Below are positions 27,801 to 36,242 of a stretch of 64,000 bases of DNA, piece by piece. The notes beneath the pieces are model-generated. The model did no database searches. It was not told the origin of the DNA and worked only from the letters and a program-made list of their open reading frames with translations. The stretch lies in contig SJPJ01000001.1 of assembly GCA_007859835.1 (NCBI GenBank), positions 409,134 through 473,133 of the forward strand. The letters run 5' to 3'. How positions within the stretch are numbered: the first letter of the stretch is position 1; each line of letters opens with the position of its first letter. This stretch comes from Novipirellula herctigrandis (GTDB lineage Bacteria; Planctomycetota; Planctomycetia; Pirellulales; Pirellulaceae). The translations under genes were made by a program, and so were the position numbers.

Positions 27801-28307
27801 ATGGGAATGTTCTTGGTGCTCATGCTGATCTTTCCGTCGTTCCGAATCGTTCTACAAATCCTCAATGCCTTACCGACCGCATTTATCGGTGGCGTGGTCG
27901 CGTTGGTGATTACCCAACAAAGCTTAACCGTGGCTAGTCTTGTTGGTTTCATTTCACTCGGCGGTATCGCAGTACGAAATGGTATTTTATTGGTGACACA
28001 TTACTTTCATTTGATGAAAAAGGAGGGCGAGGAGTATTCGCAAGCGATGATCTTACGCGGCAGTCTCGAACGACTTGCGCCGGTGTTGATGACAGCGATT
28101 ACTGCAGGAATGGGCCTGTTGCCGTTGGTCCTTGGTGGCCAAGAGCCAGGACGAGAAATTCTTTACCCCGTCGCCACAGTCATACTCGGTGGGTTGATTA
28201 CATCAACGTTCTGTGAGTTCCTCATTCACCCTGGACTGTTTTGGAGATTCAGTGGAAAGGACGCCGCCCACCTAACACAATTAACCGACTCGGAGAACGG
28301 CATGTAG
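24840..28307 (+). CDS. Heavy-metal (CusA/CzcA-like, HME) RND efflux pump (1155 aa)
   Basis: The N-terminus ([52 protein letters not shown]) and TM4 motif [18 protein letters not shown] are those of HME-RND pumps, which carry metal ions across the envelope using protons. At 1155 residues it is about 100 longer than CusA; the extra piece lies at about 145-250 (from [13 protein letters not shown] to GGTDYAATF), inside the first porter region. It follows the adaptor by 168 bp. The His-rich lipoprotein gene comes next, and no channel protein of the CusC type is present. Confidence 0.92.
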   Translation: [1155 protein letters not shown]

Positions 28308-28419
28308 TCGCTTCAGCAGAACGATACGATATGCGTTAACAGACCTTTACACATTACCTCGAAAGCGGATTGAATTCCGCTCTTCACATTCTTTACGCCT
28401 AGCCTTCAAAAGGAAACCA

Positions 28420-28947
28420 ATGAAATTCACAAAAGCAATCTTCGCTCTTGTGGCAACCGTCACTTTCATCAGCTTTACCGGTTGCAAACAAGAATCTGTC
28501 ACATCAACCAGTCCGAACACCACGACTGCAAATGACCATGGGCATGATCACGCGGATGGCGAAGGAGGGCATTCGCACGCGGCACACGGAGCCGGACCTC
28601 ACGATGGAACCGTTGCCGATTGGGGTGGCGGAAAATTCCACGTCGAATTCACTGTCGATCACGACAAACAACAAGCAACCGTGTACATCCTCGGAGCCGA
28701 CCAAAAGACGGCAGTGTCGATTGACGCTGAAGAAATTGAGCTCAGCATCACAAACCCCGAAATGCAAGTTGTCTTGAAAGCAGATTCACAAGAAGGCGAT
28801 ACCGACGGCAAAGCATCGCGTTTTGTGGGAACGCATCAGAAACTCGGGGTTGTTCAAGAATACGCTGGAACATTGACCGGCGTCGTCGACGGCACACCTT
28901 ACACGGGTGAATTCGCCGAACAAGCACACGTAGGGCACGAACACTAA
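28420..28947 (+). CDS. His-rich lipoprotein of the metal-efflux locus (175 aa)
   Basis: A lipoprotein signal (MKFTKAIFALVATVTFISFTGC, lipobox TG-C) precedes a His/Asp/Gly-rich segment (DHGHDHADGEGG, HSHAAHGAGPHDG) and a beta-rich domain (FHVEFTVDHDKQQATVYILG...). The last residues, AHVGHEH, are again His-rich. It resembles the N-terminal metal-binding pieces found with CzcB/CusB adaptors in planctomycetes. It is expected on the outer or inner membrane facing the periplasm, supplying or sensing metal for the pump. It ends the locus ahead of a hairpin. Confidence 0.83.
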   Translation: MKFTKAIFALVATVTFISFTGCKQESVTSTSPNTTTANDHGHDHADGEGGHSHAAHGAGPHDGTVADWGGGKFHVEFTVDHDKQQATVYILGADQKTAVSIDAEEIELSITNPEMQVVLKADSQEGDTDGKASRFVGTHQKLGVVQEYAGTLTGVVDGTPYTGEFAEQAHVGHEH

Positions 28948-28962
28948 CGCAAACGTTGCTTG

Positions 28963-28996
28963 ACACGGCAAACTGGCAACACGCTGTTTGCCGTGT
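28963..28996 (+). terminator. Hairpin after the metal-efflux locus
   Basis: ACACGGCAAAC (28963-28973) pairs perfectly with GTTTGCCGTGT (28986-28996) around a 12-base loop and is followed by TTGTC. It lies 15 bp after the stop of the His-rich lipoprotein gene. Confidence 0.7.
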
Positions 28997-29037
28997 TTGT
29001 CAAAACTTGCAAACGATAGCGAAGCGTTTGAACCGCC

Positions 29038-30264
29038 GTGAATCAAAACCTCAAGCTCTATCCGTACTTCCAAGCCTGTGCTTCCCTGCACTTTTGGCTG
29101 CCGGTCTTTTTTCTGTATTTTGTCTCAATCTTGTCTGTGCGAGAAGTGCTGGTACTTGAGGCTATTTACTACTGGGCCGTGGTGACGCTTGAAGTCCCGT
29201 CAGGATACTTTTCCGACCGGATCGGACGGCGGCCCACACTTCTGATTGCGGGCGCAGCTTGGACGGTCGCGTACCTGCTATTCGCATCGAGCCAGACATT
29301 CACATCTTTCGCGATTGCCCAAATCTTGCTTGCGGTTGGAATGGCATTCCGATCAGGTACGGATTCTTCGCTCCTCTATGACTCGTTGAAAGCAGCAGAC
29401 CGAGTAGAAGAAATTGGCTTCTTCGAAGCTCTCGGGCAAAGCTATGGTTTCTATGCAACCGCGTTTGCGGCGTTAACAGGAGGAATTCTGTCAGGAATCG
29501 ACCTGCGTTTCGCGTATGGACTCTCCGCAATCGGCAGTATTCTCGCGGTTCGAATTGCATGGCGGATGACCGAGCCTCCGCGTCCGCACAAAGAGAGCGA
29601 GATGGGCTTCGCAAACCAATTGTTGCATTGCGTCAAACGGCTCAAAAATCGGACGCTGCTTTGGATATTTATGTTCGTCCTTAGTATCACCGTTTTCAAT
29701 CATGTTCCTTATGAGTTCTTCCAACCTTACCTCGATCTTGTCATGCAGCAAACGGGCCTTGGCTCAAACCATGGATACGAAATAACACCGGTCGTTACAA
29801 GCTTGCACGTCGCTTTGACAATGATGGTCGCTGGATGGGGAAGCCGACGAGCGATCCTGTTGCAACAAAAACTAGGCGTAAAAGGGGCGCTGTTAGCGAC
29901 ACTGTTACTACAGGCAATACTAATGGGCTTAATGAGCTGGATCGTTCACCCCGTGGTCGCTGCCTTGTTGCTTTTCCGAAGCATACCCCGAGCACTCATG
30001 ACGCCAATCATCAATGCGACGGTGCACCCGCGTCTCAACAGCGGGCTACGAGCAACGTTTCTGTCACTTCAAAGTTTTGCAGGACGAATTTGCTTTGGGA
30101 CGGCACTCCTCATTTCCTCAACGTTTACAGATGAGGTACAATGCTTAACCGGAGAAACACTCTCGAGTATCCTGATGGCCTATACATTAGCATCCGGAGT
30201 GGTCTTTATTGGCCTTGCAACATTGAATATCTCGTCGCCGTCGAAACCCGATGAAAAACCGTAG
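29038..30264 (+). CDS. Major facilitator superfamily transporter (408 aa)
   Basis: About twelve hydrophobic helices are evident. The loop after TM2 carries PSGYFSDRIGRRPTL, the MFS motif A (G-x-x-x-D-R-x-G-R-R). A central cytoplasmic loop with charged residues (RMTEPPRPHKESEMGF) divides the halves. The start is a GTG at 29038. Substrate is unknown; the TLEVPSG helix and general look place it among small-molecule or drug-type antiporters. It follows the metal-efflux terminator by only 41 bp but is probably a separate unit. Confidence 0.85.
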   Translation: MNQNLKLYPYFQACASLHFWLPVFFLYFVSILSVREVLVLEAIYYWAVVTLEVPSGYFSDRIGRRPTLLIAGAAWTVAYLLFASSQTFTSFAIAQILLAVGMAFRSGTDSSLLYDSLKAADRVEEIGFFEALGQSYGFYATAFAALTGGILSGIDLRFAYGLSAIGSILAVRIAWRMTEPPRPHKESEMGFANQLLHCVKRLKNRTLLWIFMFVLSITVFNHVPYEFFQPYLDLVMQQTGLGSNHGYEITPVVTSLHVALTMMVAGWGSRRAILLQQKLGVKGALLATLLLQAILMGLMSWIVHPVVAALLLFRSIPRALMTPIINATVHPRLNSGLRATFLSLQSFAGRICFGTALLISSTFTDEVQCLTGETLSSILMAYTLASGVVFIGLATLNISSPSKPDEKP

Positions 30265-30406
30265 GAATCGTAACTAACACTCATTTCTTTTCAACGGGGC
30301 AATCCGGAGGTTTCAGCAGTATGATCGCGTGTGGCTGCCTGGTGATTGATCACATTCTCTTTCTAAAGTATCAAACCATTTACTCGAACGGAAAGCGGTA
30401 AGAAAG

Positions 30407-30655
30407 ATGGACATGCTCCTTGGAATTTTGGCGATGGCCGTCATTGGCGCCGGCATTGTCGGTTGGCTCTGGATCACCGTCATGGCCTTTAGCGAAGGCG
30501 AAACGCTTTGGGGAGTGGGCTGCCTGATCATTTCCCCGCTATGCCTCATCTATGGTTTCCTGAACTTCCACGAGTTAAAGATTCCGTTCTTTATGCTCCT
30601 CATTGGCATTGTCGGGCGGATCGGACTTGGCCTTCTCGCGATGGGCTTGGGATAG
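30407..30655 (+). CDS. Small integral membrane protein (82 aa)
   Basis: Three hydrophobic helices are seen: LLGILAMAVIGAGIVGWLWITVMAF, LWGVGCLIISPLCLIYGFLNF and FFMLLIGIVGRIGLGLLAMGL. A ribosome site (AGCGGTAAGAAAG) precedes the ATG. No family function is recognised; similar short membrane proteins recur in planctomycetes. Confidence 0.65.
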   Translation: MDMLLGILAMAVIGAGIVGWLWITVMAFSEGETLWGVGCLIISPLCLIYGFLNFHELKIPFFMLLIGIVGRIGLGLLAMGLG

Positions 30656-31441
30656 CCGGATTGCATCCCACTGGAATTTCCTCTCCCAAAGTCTTGTTTG
30701 ATACGTTTTGCATGTTGCGATTCTTTGTGGACCTTTGAGGACTTGCTACGCCTGCACACAAAGGTGTCCTTCGCTATCGATTTGTAACCTTCGGTTGCAT
30801 GAAGAAGTCACCGGATTCGACATCGTTTTTGACTACTCCCAACCCAAATTGGGCGTGGCTCGGGTGCTGGGAAACGTTACATGGTTTCCGATACGGTCAA
30901 GCACCGAACGCTTAGCTCCGTCGTCTTCCCGCAACTTAAAAAGTACCGAACGGTTCCATTGCTTTGTGCCCGTACATTCGTTTGCAAATGATTACAGCCG
31001 ATATGGGCGAGACAACACAGGTCATCACGCGAACGCGATGCGTGTTGGATTGCGATTGCGAAGCGGTATCCACTACACTTTGAAAGCGCGCTGCGCCTTT
31101 TCTGTTGCGCAAAAAGTGGGAATTTTTCTTAAACTTTTTATGACCAACAAAATTTATCACGACACTTTGACGCAGCGATAAGAATCGCCTCGATTGCAAG
31201 TGACTACCACTGCTTTGGTCGCTAAGTTTGTTAATAGTCAGACCCGCAACGAGCGATAGACGTTCACTCCATCTGGCAGTACACCCAACATCATGTCGTA
31301 AGATGTTGAATAAGCAATCAAGCCACTTGAGTTTTGCTTTTTTGCTATGCCAAGTTACTTGGGCTTCGTCGCATAGCGGCTCAAAAAACAATGGTCGGTG
31401 TTTATATTGGTTCATCACGCTTTGGGGAAGCGAGTAAACCT
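30656..31441. other. Long intergenic region, no gene seen
   Basis: Reading frames here are short and lack signals, motifs or ribosome sites. An AT-rich stretch near 31105-31160 (AATTTTTCTTAAACTTTTTATG) could be part of a promoter for the CAP-dockerin gene. The frame of that gene is open from 31334, but the recognised secretion tag starts at 31442. Confidence 0.5.
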
Positions 31442-32962
31442 ATGGTCAATACGGTGTTTCCAACACACAGGCTCACGCGAACTCGCGGACGGCTGCAAAT
31501 CGAACCACTCGAGCCGCGTCGTTTTTTGGCGGCCGATTACGAGTTGAAACAGGCTGCGATCGAGGTTTCGCCAGCAGAACAATTGATGATTGAATTGGTG
31601 AACCAAGCACGAGCCAGCCCTCTGAGTGAGGCGGAGCGACTCGATATTGCTCTCAATGATGACTTGGATCCCAACCAAATTTCGAGTGTGCCAAAACAAC
31701 CCCTTGCGCCCGACGCCTCGCTTGGGCGTGCAGCGGAATTGCATTCACAAAGCATGATTTTGCGTGACGACTATGATCATATCACTCCCGACAATATCAC
31801 TCCTTGGGATCGGGCGGAATCGCAAGGATACGAACGTGCCATCGCTGAGAACATTGCGTTGAATTGGCTTAGCGACGGTGACGTCCAAGCGGTCGTCCAA
31901 CAGGCCCACGACATGCTTTTTCGCAGTGCTGGGCACCGTGCAAATTTGATGGTCGACCGGGCTGCGGAAGTCGGCGTTGGGATCGAACAAAACAGTGTCG
32001 CCGACAATGACTTTCCTGCGTGGCGATCTGTGCTAACGACGCAAATGTTCGGCTCCGCTCGTTCTACGCCCGCAATCACGGGTGTGGTTTATACCGATTC
32101 GGTCATCGACGACAACTTCTATTCAATCGGTGAAGGTCATTTAGGAGTCCGCATCGAAGCGAGTAACGACCGAGGGCAAACGTACTGGATCATGACGGGA
32201 GATACTGGCGGCTATGCGCTTCGTGTCCCTGAAGACTTCTACACGATCGTGGCCATCGACAAAGCGGGTGAGCGCTATGCCGATCGCGGCCGCGTCGTCG
32301 TGGGATCGGAGAATGTCAAATTGGCTATCGTTGCTGACCACTGGTCGCAGCTTAACGAAACGCCAGATCCTGATCTGGATGCCCGCTGCGATACGAACCA
32401 AGATGGTAGTGTGACGGCAGCGGATGCGTTAATCATCATCAACCATTTGTCGACGACCGACGCACCATTTGAAGTGCGAATGGACGCGAATCGTGACGGG
32501 CGGAACACCGCTAGCGATGCTTTGATGGTGATCAATGAGTTGGATCAAACAGTGGCCAATGCAGAGATCGATCTGTTCCTCGATGCGGAACGATTTGCGG
32601 AAGTGACCGAAGATTCGTTGACGCTAGTCCCGGATCTTTTCATCCCCACTCCTGCGGTGAGCGAAATCGGGCCGGAGTCGTGGCAAGCCGTCGAAGGGAC
32701 AAACAATCAATTTGATTTGCGTAGCGTTGACGAAGCGGAGTCCGCACTTGGCTATCAGATCGTGCTCCGGGATCGAAGATGGATCGTTGAATATCGCGCC
32801 ACCGAAACAGGCGATGTTGTCTATACAGGCCACATCTTAACGAGCGATTACTCGGCAGACGCGGATCGTTTCAACGACTCCTGGGACGAGCTTAACCGGG
32901 AGTATGAACAAGCGGTAGACGATGCAAACGCAGCGTTAACCGTCGATCGGGCTTTTGCCTGA
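31442..32962 (+). CDS. Secreted CAP-domain protein with dockerin-type repeats (506 aa)
   Basis: From MVNTVFPTHRLTRTRGRLQIEPLEPRRFLAADY, residues 17-29 are the LEPRR-FLA tag that marks many planctomycete exported proteins. Residues about 40-205 form a CAP/SCP domain: HSQSMILRDDYDHITPDNITPWDRAESQGY, AENIALNW and SAGHRANLM. A middle beta domain follows. Two dockerin-I-type calcium loops, DTNQDGSVTAADALIIINHL and DANRDGRNTASDALMVINEL, lie at about 315-370. Then comes an uncharacterised acidic tail. CAP proteins are secreted and of varied function. No cohesin is seen in the window, so the dockerin may serve another attachment. Confidence 0.85.
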   Translation: MVNTVFPTHRLTRTRGRLQIEPLEPRRFLAADYELKQAAIEVSPAEQLMIELVNQARASPLSEAERLDIALNDDLDPNQISSVPKQPLAPDASLGRAAELHSQSMILRDDYDHITPDNITPWDRAESQGYERAIAENIALNWLSDGDVQAVVQQAHDMLFRSAGHRANLMVDRAAEVGVGIEQNSVADNDFPAWRSVLTTQMFGSARSTPAITGVVYTDSVIDDNFYSIGEGHLGVRIEASNDRGQTYWIMTGDTGGYALRVPEDFYTIVAIDKAGERYADRGRVVVGSENVKLAIVADHWSQLNETPDPDLDARCDTNQDGSVTAADALIIINHLSTTDAPFEVRMDANRDGRNTASDALMVINELDQTVANAEIDLFLDAERFAEVTEDSLTLVPDLFIPTPAVSEIGPESWQAVEGTNNQFDLRSVDEAESALGYQIVLRDRRWIVEYRATETGDVVYTGHILTSDYSADADRFNDSWDELNREYEQAVDDANAALTVDRAFA

Positions 32963-33187
32963 ATCGAGTTAACTCGTTGCAACGAACCACTTTTATGACA
33001 GAAAAGACAAAGGAGTTAGAAATCGATTGTCCTGCGAATGGAGCGACCGATCATAAAAGTTCGAACAAGTTTTTTATTTTTACTTGCGTGAAGTATTGAA
33101 TCGCGTGGAAGTGCTAGGCGAGCGTTCCGCAGTCGACGACTCAGCGTGGCAAGCGATTCGAGCAACAAGGTTTTTTAAGGGGCAAGC

Positions 33188-34432
33188 GTGTCTGACGACC
33201 ATCTTCAATCGACTGCATTGTCAGTCCTGCTTGGCGTAACCCATGAAGGTTGCCCCGAACAACGACACGTCTATTTGCAGCAATTTTGCGAAACTTACTC
33301 TAAGCCGTTAGTCACCTTCCTGACGGTGAATGAGCTCTGTTCAAGTGAGATGGCAGAGGATTTGGTTCAAGATTTCTGGCTCCATAAAATGATTGAACCG
33401 GCTCCGGACCAAACGTTGGTTGCCAAATACCTTACGGTTCGCCAAAACGACCCTCAGGCATCATTTCGAGCCTACCTCTGCGAATCCTTGACAAACGACG
33501 TCGATGGCTACCAGCCGTCACATGCGGCCAAGGAACAACAGCCGATACAGCGACTCGATGCGAATGATCTTGACCGAGCGATTGGCGTAACGGACCACCA
33601 ATCGTTCGACTTCGTATGGGCGAATTACCTGCTCGAAAATGTGCTTTGGAAGGTCAGGAAAGAATGCCTCCTTAATGGGCATGACTTGAAATGGAAAATC
33701 TTTTTGAGGCTCTTTCTCAGTCCAAAATCGCCCGATGAGCCACGTCAAACTTACTCGGACTTGGCCGGACAGTTTGGGATTCGCAGCACGAAAGAGATCG
33801 GGAACGCATGGATCACCGTAAAACGAATGTTCGTGCGTAATTTCAACAGTGTGGTTCGAGACTATTTGCCAGCGAATTCCGTCGAAGAAAGCATTTCCGA
33901 TGCGAAACAGGAAGTCAAATCGATGCTGTTCGAACTCAGTTCGTCCGGACGCCTGTGGCTTTACACCGAAGATTGGGAACTTGATTCCGAACCAAGTCCG
34001 TCTTCGGCCAAAACATCGCAGTTTTCCGCAAGTCATCTGTTTCGGACTCGTCGAGATTTCGAATTCGGGTGGCGTGACTTTCTTGGTCAACCCTTGAGTG
34101 AATCACTAGGGCTTGATGCGAAGCCTTGGAACCATTTGACATTCGCCTCGCTGCTGAAAAATCCCGCCTTGCGTCTGAAACAACTCTCCGAACTTCATAA
34201 GCGATCGAAACAACTTGGACGTCGAACCGATTTGCAATCTCCGGAAGAGTTCCTCTATCCAATCGGCTTCTACGCGATCGTCTATTTTGTTGCCATTGCC
34301 ATCGCGAAGTCGAACCATGGGGCTGATATTTCTTCGCACACAGCACAACAATTGTCGCGCCGCACTAAAACTGTCGCTGATTCATCATGGATTGATGAAG
34401 ACAGCAGGCAATGGCTCGACCGTTTGCTTTAA
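33188..34432 (+). CDS. ECF-like sigma factor with long C-terminal extension (414 aa)
   Basis: Residues 25-75 (RHVYLQQFCETYSKPLVTFLTV...MAEDLVQDFWLHKMI) resemble sigma region 2, and about 185-215 (TYSDLAGQFGIRSTKEIGNAWITVKRMF) a degenerate region 4 as seen in planctomycete ECF-type sigma factors. The last 190 residues have a possible membrane helix (YPIGFYAIVYFVAIAIAKS, about 358-376). The GTG start follows AAGGGG. These factors often sit by protein kinases in planctomycetes; none is here. The extension could tether or sense. No anti-sigma gene is adjacent. The sigma call is moderate. Confidence 0.65.
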   Translation: MSDDHLQSTALSVLLGVTHEGCPEQRHVYLQQFCETYSKPLVTFLTVNELCSSEMAEDLVQDFWLHKMIEPAPDQTLVAKYLTVRQNDPQASFRAYLCESLTNDVDGYQPSHAAKEQQPIQRLDANDLDRAIGVTDHQSFDFVWANYLLENVLWKVRKECLLNGHDLKWKIFLRLFLSPKSPDEPRQTYSDLAGQFGIRSTKEIGNAWITVKRMFVRNFNSVVRDYLPANSVEESISDAKQEVKSMLFELSSSGRLWLYTEDWELDSEPSPSSAKTSQFSASHLFRTRRDFEFGWRDFLGQPLSESLGLDAKPWNHLTFASLLKNPALRLKQLSELHKRSKQLGRRTDLQSPEEFLYPIGFYAIVYFVAIAIAKSNHGADISSHTAQQLSRRTKTVADSSWIDEDSRQWLDRLL

Positions 34433-34443
34433 ATACCGTCAAC

Positions 34444-34481
34444 AAACGGCTCGCGGCAATTCAAACGACTCGCGGCAATTC
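34444..34481. repeat. 19-bp tandem duplication
   Basis: AAACG(G/A)CTCGCGGCAATTC occurs twice back to back (34444-34462 and 34463-34481), differing at one base, in the short gap between the sigma-factor gene and the convergent purM gene. Confidence 0.8.
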
Positions 34482-34538
34482 GGCGCCGAGTATCAGGCCA
34501 ACCGCTGCTCTGACGCAGCCCGAGCGTTGAACGACTAC

Positions 34539-35600
34539 TCAGCTTTCGTAGCGAACTTTTCCGGTACCCGCAGCGATTTTGCCGATGGGTTGACAGCCGA
34601 TGCCACTGGATTCGATCTTGGCACAAATGCTGTCGGCATAAAACTCACTAACCACTAGCGCCATTCCGATGCCCATGTTGAAAACGCGACGCATTTCGGA
34701 CGCTTCAATTTTACCGGTCGATTGAAGCCATTTGTAGATCGTCGGCAATTCCCAACTCGTTGAATCAATCACCGCATCGACGGAGTTAGGCAAAATGCGA
34801 TCCAAGTTCTCTTCGATTCCACCACCAGTGATGTGGGCGATGCCATGCAAAACTTGTTTCACTCGATAGTGCGTTTGGACGGACCGAATCGCTCGAACGT
34901 AGATTTGCGTGGGTTGAAGACAGACATCTCCCAAGGTTCGTCCATCAAATTCGCTGGGCGCATCGTCCCAACTCATCCCTGCATCGGAGATCACTTTACG
35001 AACAAGTGAAAAGCCGTTGCTGTGCAATCCACTCGACGTGAGCCCGAGAACGACGTCCCCTTGGGCAATCAAATGGCCATCGATCAGTTTCTTTTTCTCG
35101 ACCACCCCGACGGCGAAACCGGCCAAGTCATAGTCGTCGATCGCATACATGTCGGGCATGATCGCGGTTTCGCCACCAAGTAGCGCCATATCGCCTTGGA
35201 CGCAACCATCACTAATTCCTTGCACGATTCGTTCTAGTCGGGCTGGGTCGTCTCTGCCCATCGCCACATAATCGAGAAAAAACAAGGGTTCACCACCGGT
35301 GCAAATCAAATCGTTGACGCACATTGCGACTAAATCGATGCCAACCGTATCGTGCCGCTCGGTTTGCTGGGCGATTTTCAATTTTGTGCCAACGCCGTCG
35401 GTGCCGCTGATTAGAACCGGTTCTTGGTAATTGCGGGCAAAAAGCTTGCCGGCAAAATCCAATTGGAAAAGCCCTGCAAACCCTCCGTCACTGGGGATTA
35501 CACGGGGACTAAACGTGCGATGCATCAATCGTGGCAATCGACGCATCGATTCAGCATAAACGTCAAGGTCGACGCCAGCATCTTTGTAAGTAGCAGCCAT
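34539..35600 (-). CDS. purM: Phosphoribosylformylglycinamidine cyclo-ligase
   Basis: AIR synthetase, the fifth step of purine synthesis, closes the imidazole ring of FGAM with [12 protein letters not shown] at the N-terminus, [15 protein letters not shown], the [19 protein letters not shown] block, [18 protein letters not shown] and [16 protein letters not shown] are hallmarks; [13 protein letters not shown] and RVFNMGIGM follow. At 353 residues it is normal length. ATG 35600 begins [10 protein letters not shown], as in the family. It is monocistronic, convergent with the sigma-factor gene. Confidence 0.97.
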   Translation of the reverse strand: MAATYKDAGVDLDVYAESMRRLPRLMHRTFSPRVIPSDGGFAGLFQLDFAGKLFARNYQEPVLISGTDGVGTKLKIAQQTERHDTVGIDLVAMCVNDLICTGGEPLFFLDYVAMGRDDPARLERIVQGISDGCVQGDMALLGGETAIMPDMYAIDDYDLAGFAVGVVEKKKLIDGHLIAQGDVVLGLTSSGLHSNGFSLVRKVISDAGMSWDDAPSEFDGRTLGDVCLQPTQIYVRAIRSVQTHYRVKQVLHGIAHITGGGIEENLDRILPNSVDAVIDSTSWELPTIYKWLQSTGKIEASEMRRVFNMGIGMALVVSEFYADSICAKIESSGIGCQPIGKIAAGTGKVRYES

Positions 35601-36242
35601 CAGTAGGATGAAGGGGGTTTATCGAGAAAAAGAAGTGATGTAATTCAAATGGAGGCGTGCAAAGGGCATTTTGTACTTTGACACGTTTTTGACGCGCTGT
35701 GCAGGCACTATCATTGCGTTTTTATCATGACGCGGAGACCCCTCCGTGGGTAGCGGTGCATGTTTTACACAAAATCAGCAATTAATGGCAGAATCTTCGC
35801 CTTGTCTGTCACAGCCGGTTTCTGGCGCTGCTCGCCCACCGATGAGTTCGCTATGCTTTAGGTTGTTTAATCCTAACCTTTTCACCAAATCTCCTGGGAG
35901 GTTTCTCTGTTACCAAGTCGCTAGACGTTGCGGCGCACGCTTCAAGCCTCAGAAAAATCGGCGGACCCAGGGCTTTAGCGGGCATCGACCAAACCGAGTG
36001 GTAGGTTTGTTTCGTTGGAGGTGAAATTCAGGCCGCAATCTTTCCATTGCAGTGTCATCTCCTACTACAACCCAATACTCGAAAACGCTTTAACCCGCAT
36101 CCAACGCAACTGCCGATAACTCGGTTTGTCACCCATCCTGATTCACAGGCGTCATTGGGGACGGCAAGTCGACGGTCGATCACGGCTGAGGCGTTCACTT
36201 GCCATTGAAGGCGTCTGGCACTCACGAAGAGGAACCTGCAAC
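35601..36242. other. Divergent intergenic region, no gene seen
   Basis: About 640 bp lie between purM (minus) and the debranching gene (plus). TTGACAC (35678) and TTGACG (35689) hexamers are present but have no well-spaced -10. The frame of the debranching gene is open from 36126, but its family start and ribosome site are at 36243. Confidence 0.5.

Noticed and set aside
35678-35714. Promoter TTGACA ... TATCAT upstream of the debranching gene
   Set aside because: The spacing is 25 bp (or 14 bp from the second TTGACG), outside the functional range for a housekeeping promoter.
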